DNA of 44,100 nucleotides from Pseudomonadota bacterium (GTDB taxonomy: Bacteria > Pseudomonadota > Alphaproteobacteria > SHVP01): assembly GCA_027622715.1 (NCBI GenBank), contig JAQBYN010000025.1:1-44100 (forward strand), written 5' to 3'. Position 1 is the first letter of the stretch, and each line of letters starts with the position of its first letter. The translations under genes and the position numbers were made by a program. This document shows, one piece after another, positions 9,553 to 17,243 of this stretch. The notes below the pieces were generated by a model that saw nothing but the letters and a program-made list of their open reading frames with translations, had not been told where the DNA came from and searched no databases.

Positions 9553-10382
9553 GTTGGTTCTTCCTCCTCAACGGCGGCGGCAAGCAACCGACCGACGACG
9601 ATCATTTCGGGAATGCGATGCGAGAATTTTTCCACCGACGCCAATACGGCCGCGCGGTGCTCGATCAGCCGCGCCGGCATCGGCGCAATATCGAGGTCAG
9701 CGATCAGATCGCGCGCTTCCCCGTGCCCCACCGCTGCGATCTGACGGGCGACCGAAAGGATCGAACCATCGGCAAATCGCGGTGCCAGCGCCGTGGCGGC
9801 GGCACTCAGAAATTCCGGCCAATTGGCGAGATGCCGGTAGAGGCTTGGGACGATCCCGTCGCCGGCGGTGTCGTCCGTCGCGAGCCCACTAACCGCCGCG
9901 CGCAGATCCGGTGGAAATCTTTCCGGTGCGACCATCGGCGGCACGCGATCAGGTGCCGGCGGGAGCCGCTCGTTTGCATTCCCAATCGCGGGCGCCGCCA
10001 CACCGGCCCGGCCGGTTTCACCAGCCAAAATACAGCCCAGAATTAACGCACACGTAACATTGAAGGGGTTGGCCCGATTGTACGCCGCGATGACATCGAT
10101 AATCGCGGCCCGTTCGGTTTGGCCCGGTGGTCGCAGATGCAGCGGCAAGATACCGTCGGTACGCGCCATCCGCGCTGCAGCTGATTCAAGACGCCCCGAG
10201 GCCACCAGAGGCGCGACAGCCCCCCACATCCACTCTAGGGCACCATCGATTCCGGCCAGATTGCGGTAGAAAAGCGCGACGAACGGCACGCCCATTTCGC
10301 GGCGAATCACGCCGTAAATTTGCGCGATCGCGGGTGGGGCCACCGCCTCGGCGACTTCGGCTAATTGGGCCAATTCTGCCAT
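9549..10382 (-). CDS. DehI (2-haloacid dehalogenase-like) family protein
   Basis: A 277-residue soluble helical protein. The repeats VPFVALFYRNLAGIDGALEW (about residues 32-51) and LYRHLANWPEFLSAAATALA (about 180-199) resemble the two internal repeats of the DehI family, whose founding member removes halogen from 2-haloacids. Many family members in alphaproteobacteria have no known activity, and I cannot check the catalytic aspartate by eye. It is the first gene of a two-gene operon with the amidase and is divergent from the ABC importer at 10539. An unrelated helical protein remains possible. Confidence 0.55.
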   Translation of the reverse strand: MAELAQLAEVAEAVAPPAIAQIYGVIRREMGVPFVALFYRNLAGIDGALEWMWGAVAPLVASGRLESAAARMARTDGILPLHLRPPGQTERAAIIDVIAAYNRANPFNVTCALILGCILAGETGRAGVAAPAIGNANERLPPAPDRVPPMVAPERFPPDLRAAVSGLATDDTAGDGIVPSLYRHLANWPEFLSAAATALAPRFADGSILSVARQIAAVGHGEARDLIADLDIAPMPARLIEHRAAVLASVEKFSHRIPEMIVVGRLLAAAVEEEEPT

Positions 10383-10438
10383 TCCGGCACCCTTAGACTA
10401 GTCCCGAGGCCCTGCCTAGCACGTATTACGCTTTCTGT

Positions 10439-10451
10439 AAGTCCGGACATT
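10439..10451 (+). promoter_or_regulatory. putative operator AAGTCCGGACATT upstream of the ABC importer
   Basis: Thirteen bases with the 8-base palindrome GTCCGGAC at the core, 87 bases before the GTG of the binding-protein gene, in the gap between two divergent operons. The identical 13 bases occur in the same orientation upstream of the second binding-protein gene (minus strand, 23064-23052). Just downstream, arms CGGCCCG (10462-10468) and CGGGCCG (10476-10482) can form a leader hairpin that competes with a second one (CGGCC at 10481, GGCCG at 10495). Function inferred. Confidence 0.4.
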
Positions 10452-10538
10452 AGCTAGTGTACGGCCCGCTGGGCTCGGGCCGGCCTTCTACATAGGCCGA
10501 GGCCGACCAGCATTGACCATCTTCAAGGGAGGAACCCC

Positions 10539-11645
10539 GTGAAAGGGAAACTAATACTCGGTACGGTTGCCGCTATTGCGACCGTCACTTTGGGCGCCAT
10601 GACACCTGCCGCCGCGCAGGGCATGGACGCCGCCAAGAAAATGGTCGAGACCCACCGCGCGTTGCCGGTGTTCTCGGCCCCTGGTCCGGCATTTGACGCA
10701 AAATCCTGCGCCGCCGGTAAACGCATCTTGACCATGCCGGTCTCGAGTGCGAATCCGTTCACCAAGAATATCGCACTCGCGATTATCGAGGCCGCCAAAG
10801 AAGTCGGCGTCGAAGTCGTTGAGTGGGAAAACCAAGCCCAGCCGACTCAGTGGGTACAGGGCATGAACTTCGCGATCAACGAGAAGTTCGACCTGATCGA
10901 TCTCCTCGGTGGCATCGACCCAGGCGTGATTGTGCCGCAGATTCAAGCTGCCAAGAATGCAGGGATCAAAGTCAAAACCTCTCACTTCTACGACCTGACT
11001 CAGACCCCGCATGCCAGCCTCGACGGTTCCGTTCCACTGTCGTTCTACAAAGTGGGCCAAGTGATCGCCAACTGGACGATCGTCGACTCCGGTGGAAAAG
11101 CCAATGTCGTGATCATTGGGTCTGACGAAATCCTCCCGACCGGTCCGTTCGTGAAGGGTATCCGCGACACCCTCAAAGCGAATTGCCCGGATTGTAAGGA
11201 AATCGCCTACATCAATGCGCCGGTGCCGGAGTGGGCAACCAAGATCCAGCCGAGCGTTCAGTCGGCGCTTCTAGCCAACCCCAGCGTCAACTACCTGATC
11301 CCGATCTACGACTCGATGTCTGGTTTCGTGGTCCCTGGCGTACGGATTGCGGGTAAGACCAATTCGGTCAAGATCGCAACATTCAACGGCACACCTTTCG
11401 TGCTCGACATGATCCAAGCGGGTCAGGTCACGATGGATGTTGGTGAGAGCCTTGGTTGGATCGGACGCGCGATCCTCGACTCGCATATGCGCACCTTGTG
11501 CGGATTGGCCGAGCCGAAGGAATTGAACGTTCCCTTCTACATCTTCGACAAAGCCAACGCGGACGACGCTGGGAAACCGGCCGAGCTCGACCGTGGCTAC
11601 GGTGACGTGCATGTCGCCGGCTTCCGCAAGCTTTGGGGCCTTTAA
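10539..11645 (+). CDS. sugar/nucleoside-type ABC transporter periplasmic binding protein
   Basis: A 368-residue secreted protein. GTG start with an AGGGAGGA site five bases before it. A clear signal peptide (LILGTVAAIATVTLGAMTPAAAQG) is cut after AAAQ at about residue 27. The mature part follows the type I periplasmic binding fold (ribose/galactose-binding like): RILTMPVSSANPFTKNIALAI at the first strand, LLGGIDPGVIVPQIQAAKNAGIKV, VIIGSDEILPTGPFVKGI. It feeds the ATPase and permease genes that follow. The ligand need not be a sugar: the downstream hydrolase and flanking amidase suggest a nitrogenous ligand. A strong GC hairpin just after its stop may raise its level over the membrane parts. 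Confidence 0.9.
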   Translation: MKGKLILGTVAAIATVTLGAMTPAAAQGMDAAKKMVETHRALPVFSAPGPAFDAKSCAAGKRILTMPVSSANPFTKNIALAIIEAAKEVGVEVVEWENQAQPTQWVQGMNFAINEKFDLIDLLGGIDPGVIVPQIQAAKNAGIKVKTSHFYDLTQTPHASLDGSVPLSFYKVGQVIANWTIVDSGGKANVVIIGSDEILPTGPFVKGIRDTLKANCPDCKEIAYINAPVPEWATKIQPSVQSALLANPSVNYLIPIYDSMSGFVVPGVRIAGKTNSVKIATFNGTPFVLDMIQAGQVTMDVGESLGWIGRAILDSHMRTLCGLAEPKELNVPFYIFDKANADDAGKPAELDRGYGDVHVAGFRKLWGL

Positions 11646-11668
11646 TTAACCCCGAAGATCGCGACGGA

Positions 11669-13264
11669 ATGGGGGCGCCGGTTTCCGGCGCCCCCGCTCT
11701 GTCAGCGGCGCATCTTTCCAAGACCTTCGGCGGCGAGCGCGCGCTCGACGACGTGACGTTTAGCGTGCTGCCGGGCGAGGTCCACGGTTTGCTGGGCCAG
11801 AACGGATCCGGCAAGTCGACACTGATCAAGATTCTTTCAGGGTTTCACCACCCCGATTCGGGTGGTGAGTTAAAGATTTACGGAAGGGATGTCGGGCTGC
11901 CTTTGGCGCCCGGTCAATTCCGTCGCCACGGACTGGCGTTTGTGCATCAGCACTTGGGTCTGGTCCCGAGTCTCAATGTGCTTGAGAACCTCGTCGTCGG
12001 CGATCTCGCGACCAAACAAATGGGCTATATCAACTGGGGGGACTTGCGCCGCAAGGCACTCGAGACCTTTGCGCGATTCAATTTGAATATTGACCCGTCA
12101 TCGCGGGTCGCCGACTTGCCGCAGGTCGAACGCGCGCTGCTCGCGATTGTTCGGGCCTTTGAAGACATTCGCGCCGAGCAGACAGAGCACGGCACTCCCG
12201 GCATCTTGTTTCTCGACGAACCAACGCCGTTCTTGCCCAAAGAGGGCGTTGATCAACTTTTTGCCTTGGTGCGCGGCATCGTCCGCGAGGGGGCCAGCGT
12301 GGTTTTCGTCTCGCACGACGTCGACGAGGTGATGGAAATTACCGACCGCGCAACGGTCTTGAGGGACGGCCGCGTTGCCGGCACCCTCGTCACCGCGGAG
12401 GCCGATAAGGACGGGTTCATCGCGATGATCATCGGCAGCCGGGTCGAACCGTTCCAAGCTATCCCCCAGGACTTCGGCACCAAGACGGCCGACATCACTA
12501 TTCGTGGCCTGACCGGCGGGTCGCTGGAAAACCTGTCGCTCGACATTCACAAGAGCGAAGTGATTGGCCTGACCGGCCTTATTGGATCGGGCTTTGACGA
12601 AATTCCCTACATGTTGTTCGGCGCCAAGACCGCCGAGGCCGGCACCCTCGTCCTTGACGGCGAAACCATTGACCTCAGCAAAACGACACCGGGCGACGCA
12701 ATCGACCGCGGGATTGCGTTTCTGCCAGCGGACCGCTTGGGCGCTGCAGGCGTCGGCGAATTGACCGTCACCGACAATATGACGCTAACGGTTCTGCCGC
12801 AGATGAAGGCTCCATACGGGCTGAACCGTGGCGCGATGCGCGAGCGCGCGGCCAAATTGGGCACCGAATACGACGTGAGGCCGAATGCGCCCCTGATGAA
12901 GCTGGCGTCGCTCAGCGGCGGAAACCAGCAGAAGGTGCTGTTGGCAAAGTGGCTCCAGACCAACCCACCGCTTCTACTGCTTGACGAGCCAACCCAGGGC
13001 GTCGATGTGGGCGCCCGGCAACAAGTGTTCGGCGCTATCGCGCAGGCCGCCGAGCAAGGCGCTGCCGTTATTTGTGCGAGTACCGATTACGAACAATTGT
13101 CGCAAATCTGCGACCGTGTCTTTATTTTCGCGCGCGGGAAGATCGTCCAAGAACTGCGCGGCAGCGATGTCACTAAGGATCGCATCGCGGAGCAGACGCT
13201 ACTAAGCCTGAGTTTGTCGGGAAGCCGTCAGGCGGCTCCTGACTCTACCGGAGTACAAGCATGA
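11669..13264 (+). CDS. sugar/nucleoside-type ABC importer ATPase with two ATP-binding domains
   Basis: A 531-residue RbsA-like double ATPase. Domain 1 has Walker A GQNGSGKS at residues 43-50, Walker B ILFLDEPT near 190 and SHD near 215, but its signature region reads VADLPQVERALLAIVRA in place of LSGGQ. Domain 2 has a degenerate Walker A (GLIGSGFDEI), as usual in this family, an intact signature LSGGNQQKVLLAKW near 414 and Walker B LLLLDEPTQGVD. I prefer the ATG at 11669; a TTG at 11633 in the same frame would overlap the binding-protein gene. Its stop overlaps the permease ATG by four bases. Confidence 0.92.
   Translation: MGAPVSGAPALSAAHLSKTFGGERALDDVTFSVLPGEVHGLLGQNGSGKSTLIKILSGFHHPDSGGELKIYGRDVGLPLAPGQFRRHGLAFVHQHLGLVPSLNVLENLVVGDLATKQMGYINWGDLRRKALETFARFNLNIDPSSRVADLPQVERALLAIVRAFEDIRAEQTEHGTPGILFLDEPTPFLPKEGVDQLFALVRGIVREGASVVFVSHDVDEVMEITDRATVLRDGRVAGTLVTAEADKDGFIAMIIGSRVEPFQAIPQDFGTKTADITIRGLTGGSLENLSLDIHKSEVIGLTGLIGSGFDEIPYMLFGAKTAEAGTLVLDGETIDLSKTTPGDAIDRGIAFLPADRLGAAGVGELTVTDNMTLTVLPQMKAPYGLNRGAMRERAAKLGTEYDVRPNAPLMKLASLSGGNQQKVLLAKWLQTNPPLLLLDEPTQGVDVGARQQVFGAIAQAAEQGAAVICASTDYEQLSQICDRVFIFARGKIVQELRGSDVTKDRIAEQTLLSLSLSGSRQAAPDSTGVQA
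11671..11695 (+). promoter_or_regulatory. perfect 11-base-pair all-GC hairpin after the binding-protein gene
   Basis: Arms GGGGGCGCCGG (11671-11681) and CCGGCGCCCCC (11685-11695) pair without a mismatch around a TTT loop, 25 bases after the binding-protein stop. No run of T follows, so it is not an ordinary intrinsic terminator. It starts inside or right behind the likely ATG (11669) of the ATPase gene. It may protect the upstream mRNA from 3' decay or limit ATPase translation. Confidence 0.6.
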
Positions 13265-14262
13265 CCGACGACGCAACGGGTGCCGCACCGAAAAAGAGCC
13301 CCCGCAAATGGGGCCGCGAGTTAGAGCGCTATGCGCTGGTAATTGCCTGGGTGTTGTTGATTCTTTTCTTTTCTCAGGTTGCGCCGGACTCGTTCCTCAC
13401 CTGGTCGACATTCTCGTCGATCATTTTTGGATCTCAGGCCGTCTTGTTGATCCTGACGTTGGCGTTGATTATTCCGCTGACCGCGGGCGACTTCGATCTA
13501 TCTGTAGCCGCGGTCTTGACCTTCTCGGCAATGCTGCTGGCCATCTTAAACGCCAAGCTGGGTTGGCCCTTGTGGGGCGCCTTCTTGCTGTGCATGGGCA
13601 TGGGCCTCGCGATTGGCCTTATCAACGCCTTCTTCATCCTGTTCTTTAGAATTCATTCTCTGATTGTCACCCTCGGTACCGCTTCAATCATCCAGGGTCT
13701 GATCTTGTGGGTGTCCGGGTCGCAAACCCTTACCGGCGTCTCGAACACCCTTATCGAATGGGTGATCGTCAAACGGTTCCTGCAAATCCCGCTGGCGTTT
13801 TACTACGCGATCATCCTGGCGGCGATCATCTGGTACGTCTTTGAATACACCTCGATAGGCCGACGACTTTTGTTCGTGGGCCGCGGGCGGGAGGTTGCAC
13901 GGCTCAGTGGCATCAGCGTCACACGGGTGCGCGCGGGTTCGCTTGTCGCCTCGGCTATGCTGGCCTCCTTTGCCGGCATCATAAACGGTGGCACCACGGG
14001 TGGCGCTGATCCCTTGTCAGGCCTGACGTTCTTGTTGCCGGCCTTTGCCGCTGCCTTCTTGGGTGCGACGGCGATTTTTCCGGGGCGCTTCAATCCGATC
14101 GGCTCGGTCATTGCGGTGTTCTTTTTGGTCACTGGAATCACCGGCTTGAACTTCCTTGGCGTCGATACATTCGTGCAGAACATATTCAACGGCGGTGCTT
14201 TGATTGTCGCGGTCTCCGCTTCGCAGCTCGTTCGCGGGCGCGAAGAACAGGGCATCGCGTGA
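13261..14262 (+). CDS. ABC importer permease, ribose/nucleoside (BPD_transp_2) family
   Basis: A 333-residue membrane protein with about nine to ten hydrophobic segments. After a charged N-terminus it carries LTLALIIPLTAGDFDLSVAA, the family pattern for the second segment and following loop, and GRRLLFVGRGREVARLSGISV, the cytoplasmic coupling region, then PAFAAAFLGATAIFPGRFNPIG near residue 260. It is coupled to the ATPase gene by ATGA. One permease gene only, so the channel is probably a homodimer. The following hydrolase gene starts 10 bases after its stop. Confidence 0.92.
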   Translation: MTDDATGAAPKKSPRKWGRELERYALVIAWVLLILFFSQVAPDSFLTWSTFSSIIFGSQAVLLILTLALIIPLTAGDFDLSVAAVLTFSAMLLAILNAKLGWPLWGAFLLCMGMGLAIGLINAFFILFFRIHSLIVTLGTASIIQGLILWVSGSQTLTGVSNTLIEWVIVKRFLQIPLAFYYAIILAAIIWYVFEYTSIGRRLLFVGRGREVARLSGISVTRVRAGSLVASAMLASFAGIINGGTTGGADPLSGLTFLLPAFAAAFLGATAIFPGRFNPIGSVIAVFFLVTGITGLNFLGVDTFVQNIFNGGALIVAVSASQLVRGREEQGIA

Positions 14263-14272
14263 GGGCGGTGCG

Positions 14273-14965
14273 ATGAGCGATTGGCGGGAAAACCTCTCGG
14301 TAGCCGACCGGGCGATCATCGACAAAGGAAGCTGGGCCCAGCGGGCTGGTTTCGGTCGTCGGCCTGCGTTGATCATCATCGATGCGCAGAACTATATGGT
14401 CGGCAAACCGGGCAACCACGACGACTACCCCCTGAGTTGTGGCGACGTCGGCTGGGAAGCGGTCAAACACATTAAGCGGCTCGCCGAAACCTGCCGCGCC
14501 CAAGGCGTGCCGGTCTTCTACACCCAGTTTGTCTTGGCGCAGGACGGCTCAGATGCGGGCATGTTCGACCGCAAGATCGGCGTCGCGCGCGGCGAGAACG
14601 CCTATTTCGAGGGCACCCACGGCGCCGAAATCGTGGCCGATATCGCGCCGCAACCCGGCGACATTCATTTCGTCAAGAAGAAGCCCAGCTCGTTCTTTGG
14701 TACCCCATTGCAGGCCTATCTCACCGACCGGCAGATCGACACATTGATCATTACCGGCGGCGCCACCTGCAACTGCGTCCGCGCCACGGCCAGCGAATCT
14801 TTTTCCCTGAATTACCGCACCATCGTGCCGCGCGAGGCGGTGTTCGATCGCATCGCCTTGTCGCATGAAGTGACCTTGTTCGATATCGACCGCTTCTTAG
14901 GCGACGTCCTCTCGACCGACGAGGTGGTCGCGTACCTGGATGCCTTGCCGCGCGCCAACGACTAG
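14273..14965 (+). CDS. isochorismatase-family cysteine hydrolase
   Basis: A 230-residue enzyme with the catalytic triad of the family: Asp37 (PALIIIDAQNYM), a lysine in VKKKPSSFF at about 135 and Cys166 (GGATCNCVRATA). A cis peptide bond in GGAT is typical. Relatives cleave N-carbamoylsarcosine, biuret, ureidoacrylate or nicotinamide. Its start at 14273 has GAGGGCGG just before it and lies 10 bases after the permease, so it is part of the importer operon and probably acts on the imported compound. The stop codon shares CTAG with the stop of the convergent permease gene. Confidence 0.88.
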   Translation: MSDWRENLSVADRAIIDKGSWAQRAGFGRRPALIIIDAQNYMVGKPGNHDDYPLSCGDVGWEAVKHIKRLAETCRAQGVPVFYTQFVLAQDGSDAGMFDRKIGVARGENAYFEGTHGAEIVADIAPQPGDIHFVKKKPSSFFGTPLQAYLTDRQIDTLIITGGATCNCVRATASESFSLNYRTIVPREAVFDRIALSHEVTLFDIDRFLGDVLSTDEVVAYLDALPRAND

Positions 14966-15471
14966 CCGGCGACTATTTGGACGTACGATCCGATCACCGT
15001 CGCAATGAGCGTGGTGACAAAGGGGCCGGGAATCGACACCACGATCCGGCGCGACACGAACGACCAACCCATCAGCGGCGCCTCCCATATCAACATGCGG
15101 TTCAGCGCGAAAAGCGACCATGCCGTCAAGAACGCGACGAGCTGCGGCACGCCGGCGCCCAGATGCATCAAGGCGATGGCAATCGGAAACGAAATAATCG
15201 GGCCCGATGGCACGAGCGCGCCTAGCCCGACCGCGATCAAAACGCCACTGAATCCTGATTCAGCCCCGATCCAGCCCGACATTTGCTCTTGGGGCAGCAA
15301 CTCGGCGAGAAATCCGGCCCCGATAAGGGCAATCGGCATGCGGGGGATGACAACAAACCCCTGGGCGCGCGCCGACCTTAGGGCCTGGCCCATGAGTCCG
15401 GGGCGGCGATGAAACGTCAACAGCGCCAGCACGACCACCAAACCCCAAATGATGGACAACGATACGATCAC
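14962..15471 (-). CDS. half-size membrane permease, second of a tandem pair
   Basis: A 169-residue, very hydrophobic protein of about five membrane segments, starting at a GTG that overlaps the stop of its upstream partner (GTGA). It holds GALVPSGPIISFPIAIALMHLGA and AWSLFALNRMLIWEAPLMG, which align with PGGPIISFPVVLALATAGA and AWSTLGLTRIIVWEIPFMG in the partner. The pattern recalls the DUF318/ArsP-type permeases, where two such halves make one chain of about 300 residues. Here they are separate. The family assignment is tentative and the substrate unknown. Confidence 0.6.
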   Translation of the reverse strand: MIVSLSIIWGLVVVLALLTFHRRPGLMGQALRSARAQGFVVIPRMPIALIGAGFLAELLPQEQMSGWIGAESGFSGVLIAVGLGALVPSGPIISFPIAIALMHLGAGVPQLVAFLTAWSLFALNRMLIWEAPLMGWSFVSRRIVVSIPGPFVTTLIATVIGSYVQIVAG

Positions 15472-16034
15472 GGCGTGTCATCCATTGGCGAAACGAGATC
15501 GCGAAACTTTACCGGCGGCAACCGCCGCACCAGGTAGCCCGCGATAAAGGGCAACGGGATCGAGGCAACAAACCGCACCAACGTAAAGTCGACCCCCATG
15601 AACGGAATCTCCCAGACGATGATGCGGGTCAGACCCAATGTAGACCAAGCGGTCAGGTAGGCGAGGAGCGCGCCGATATCGGCACCGGCCGTCGCCAGTG
15701 CGAGAACGACCGGAAAAGAAATGATCGGGCCGCCAGGCGTTACGATGCCGGCGATTGAGGCAATCAATATCCCGCGAAAACCGCTTTCGCGGCCGAGCCA
15801 ACGCGCGACCACATCGTTCGGAATCAAGACCGAAATGAACCCCCCGACCAGCATCCCGCCGGCAACCTGCGGGGCAATGCGCAAGAATAGGCCGAGGTCT
15901 TTTTCCAGCGTGGCAAAGAAAACGCCTTGCCCCTTTAGGAAAAGGACCGCCGCGCCACCACCGATCGCAAGGGCGACGAACACGAAAAAGGAGATGTCGA
16001 ACAATTGTCGGCTGCGGGCCGGTGGTCGGCTCAT
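15468..16034 (-). CDS. half-size membrane permease, first of a tandem pair
   Basis: A 188-residue membrane protein. The ATG at 16034 follows a GAGGCAA site; an earlier in-frame start at 16088 would add a cysteine-rich piece without membrane character. Segments include FVFVALAIGGGAAVLFL, a GGMLVGGFISVLI loop, WLGRESGFRGILIASIAGI and PGGPIISFPVVLALA. It is homologous to the following gene in the middle third and probably forms a heterodimer with it. The best guess for the family is DUF318/ArsP-like permease. The 210 bases upstream, shared with the divergent DUF3179 gene, carry an inverted repeat GACGAC-3-GTCGTC at 16109-16123. Confidence 0.6.
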   Translation of the reverse strand: MSRPPARSRQLFDISFFVFVALAIGGGAAVLFLKGQGVFFATLEKDLGLFLRIAPQVAGGMLVGGFISVLIPNDVVARWLGRESGFRGILIASIAGIVTPGGPIISFPVVLALATAGADIGALLAYLTAWSTLGLTRIIVWEIPFMGVDFTLVRFVASIPLPFIAGYLVRRLPPVKFRDLVSPMDDTP

Positions 16035-16244
16035 CGTTGCCTCAGACCTTGGAGAACAGCAGCACTGCGACGCCGTGCCACTGTTCATTCTAAGCCGGCA
16101 ACCGCTTTGACGACACTGTCGTCGGGACCGACGCCCACACTTCGAACCGGCGACCCGTCACCCAAACGTGACGCGTCGTGCGTTGCCGCTGCAAAGGCGG
16201 GCAGAGAGACTGGCGCATCCACGGTACAAGAGAATGGTTCCCAA

Positions 16245-17237
16245 ATGGCCCAGGCCGTCACACGTCGTATGCAGGTCAAGACCTGGGTGGTCGGCGTACT
16301 GCTCGCCGCGCTTATTGGAATCGCGCCGGCGGACAGCCGCGCGCAAGACGCCGCCTTCCGTGCCGAATTTCCGCAGACTGACTTTTCGAAGATGTCCATA
16401 GATTTCGATGAAATCGTCACCGACGGGCCGCGACGCGACGATATTCCACCCATTCACGAGCCAAAATTCGTTGCGGTTGCCGAGGCGGACATCGGCCCGC
16501 AGGAGCCGGTGATCGGTATTGTCATCAACGGCGACGCGCGCGCCTATCCGCTGCGCATCTTGCTGTGGCACGAGATCGTCAACGACGTTGTCGGCGGCGT
16601 GCCGGTTCTGGTGTCGTACTGCCCCTTGTGCAATTCCGGCGTGGTATTCGATCGGCGGCTCGACGGACGCGTCCTCAAATTCGGCAACACCGGACGCATT
16701 CGCTATTTTGACATGGTGATGTATGACATCGAGACGCAGAGCTGGTGGCAGCAATTCCTCGGCGAGGCGATCGTCGGCAATCTCACGGGCGCTCGCTTGA
16801 ATCCCCTGCCCGCCCGCCTCGAGTCGGTCGCGGCGTTCCGGGAGCGGGCGCCCCAGGGAAAGCTCTTAGTCCCCAACGACGCCCGCATCCGGCCTTATGG
16901 AGCGTCGCCGTATGTCGGCTTTGAGAACGAGACGCCGCGCGCGGTGAGCGGCTACGGTTTGCCGGACGGCATTCGGCCGTTGGACCGCGTCGTTATTGTC
17001 GGGAAGGAGGCATGGCCCCTCGCCCAGGTCCGCTCAGCCGGTGTCGTTCGTGTCGGCGACCTGGAAATCCGCTGGACGCCCGGACAGAATTCCATCCACG
17101 ACAAACGGACGATCGCGCAGAGCCGGGATGTCGGTAACGTTGTCGTGCAGCGCGGCGGTGTCGACGTTCCCTACGACGTGACCTTCGCCTTCGCCCACCG
17201 TGCGTTCAACGGCATGAACGCGGTGATTCATCAGTAG
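16245..17237 (+). CDS. DUF3179 domain protein, secreted
   Basis: A 330-residue protein with a signal peptide (VVGVLLAALIGIAPADSRAQD). The DUF3179 core is plain: NGDARAYPLRILLWHEIVND, then VSYCPLCNSGVVFDR with two cysteines two residues apart (about residue 125), then WWQQFLGEAIVG and a late FAFAHRAFNG segment. The biochemical role of DUF3179 is not known to me. The cysteine pair suggests metal binding or redox. The ATG at 16245 gives the signal peptide the usual charged start; a second ATG (16269) is also possible. Ribosome-binding site weak. Confidence 0.85.
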   Translation: MAQAVTRRMQVKTWVVGVLLAALIGIAPADSRAQDAAFRAEFPQTDFSKMSIDFDEIVTDGPRRDDIPPIHEPKFVAVAEADIGPQEPVIGIVINGDARAYPLRILLWHEIVNDVVGGVPVLVSYCPLCNSGVVFDRRLDGRVLKFGNTGRIRYFDMVMYDIETQSWWQQFLGEAIVGNLTGARLNPLPARLESVAAFRERAPQGKLLVPNDARIRPYGASPYVGFENETPRAVSGYGLPDGIRPLDRVVIVGKEAWPLAQVRSAGVVRVGDLEIRWTPGQNSIHDKRTIAQSRDVGNVVVQRGGVDVPYDVTFAFAHRAFNGMNAVIHQ

Positions 17238-17243
17238 CCGGGG

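Noticed and set aside
11671-11695. GC hairpin read as a Rho-independent terminator
   Set aside because: No T tract on either side and it lies inside an operon at the start of the ATPase gene, so it is listed as a regulatory stem instead.
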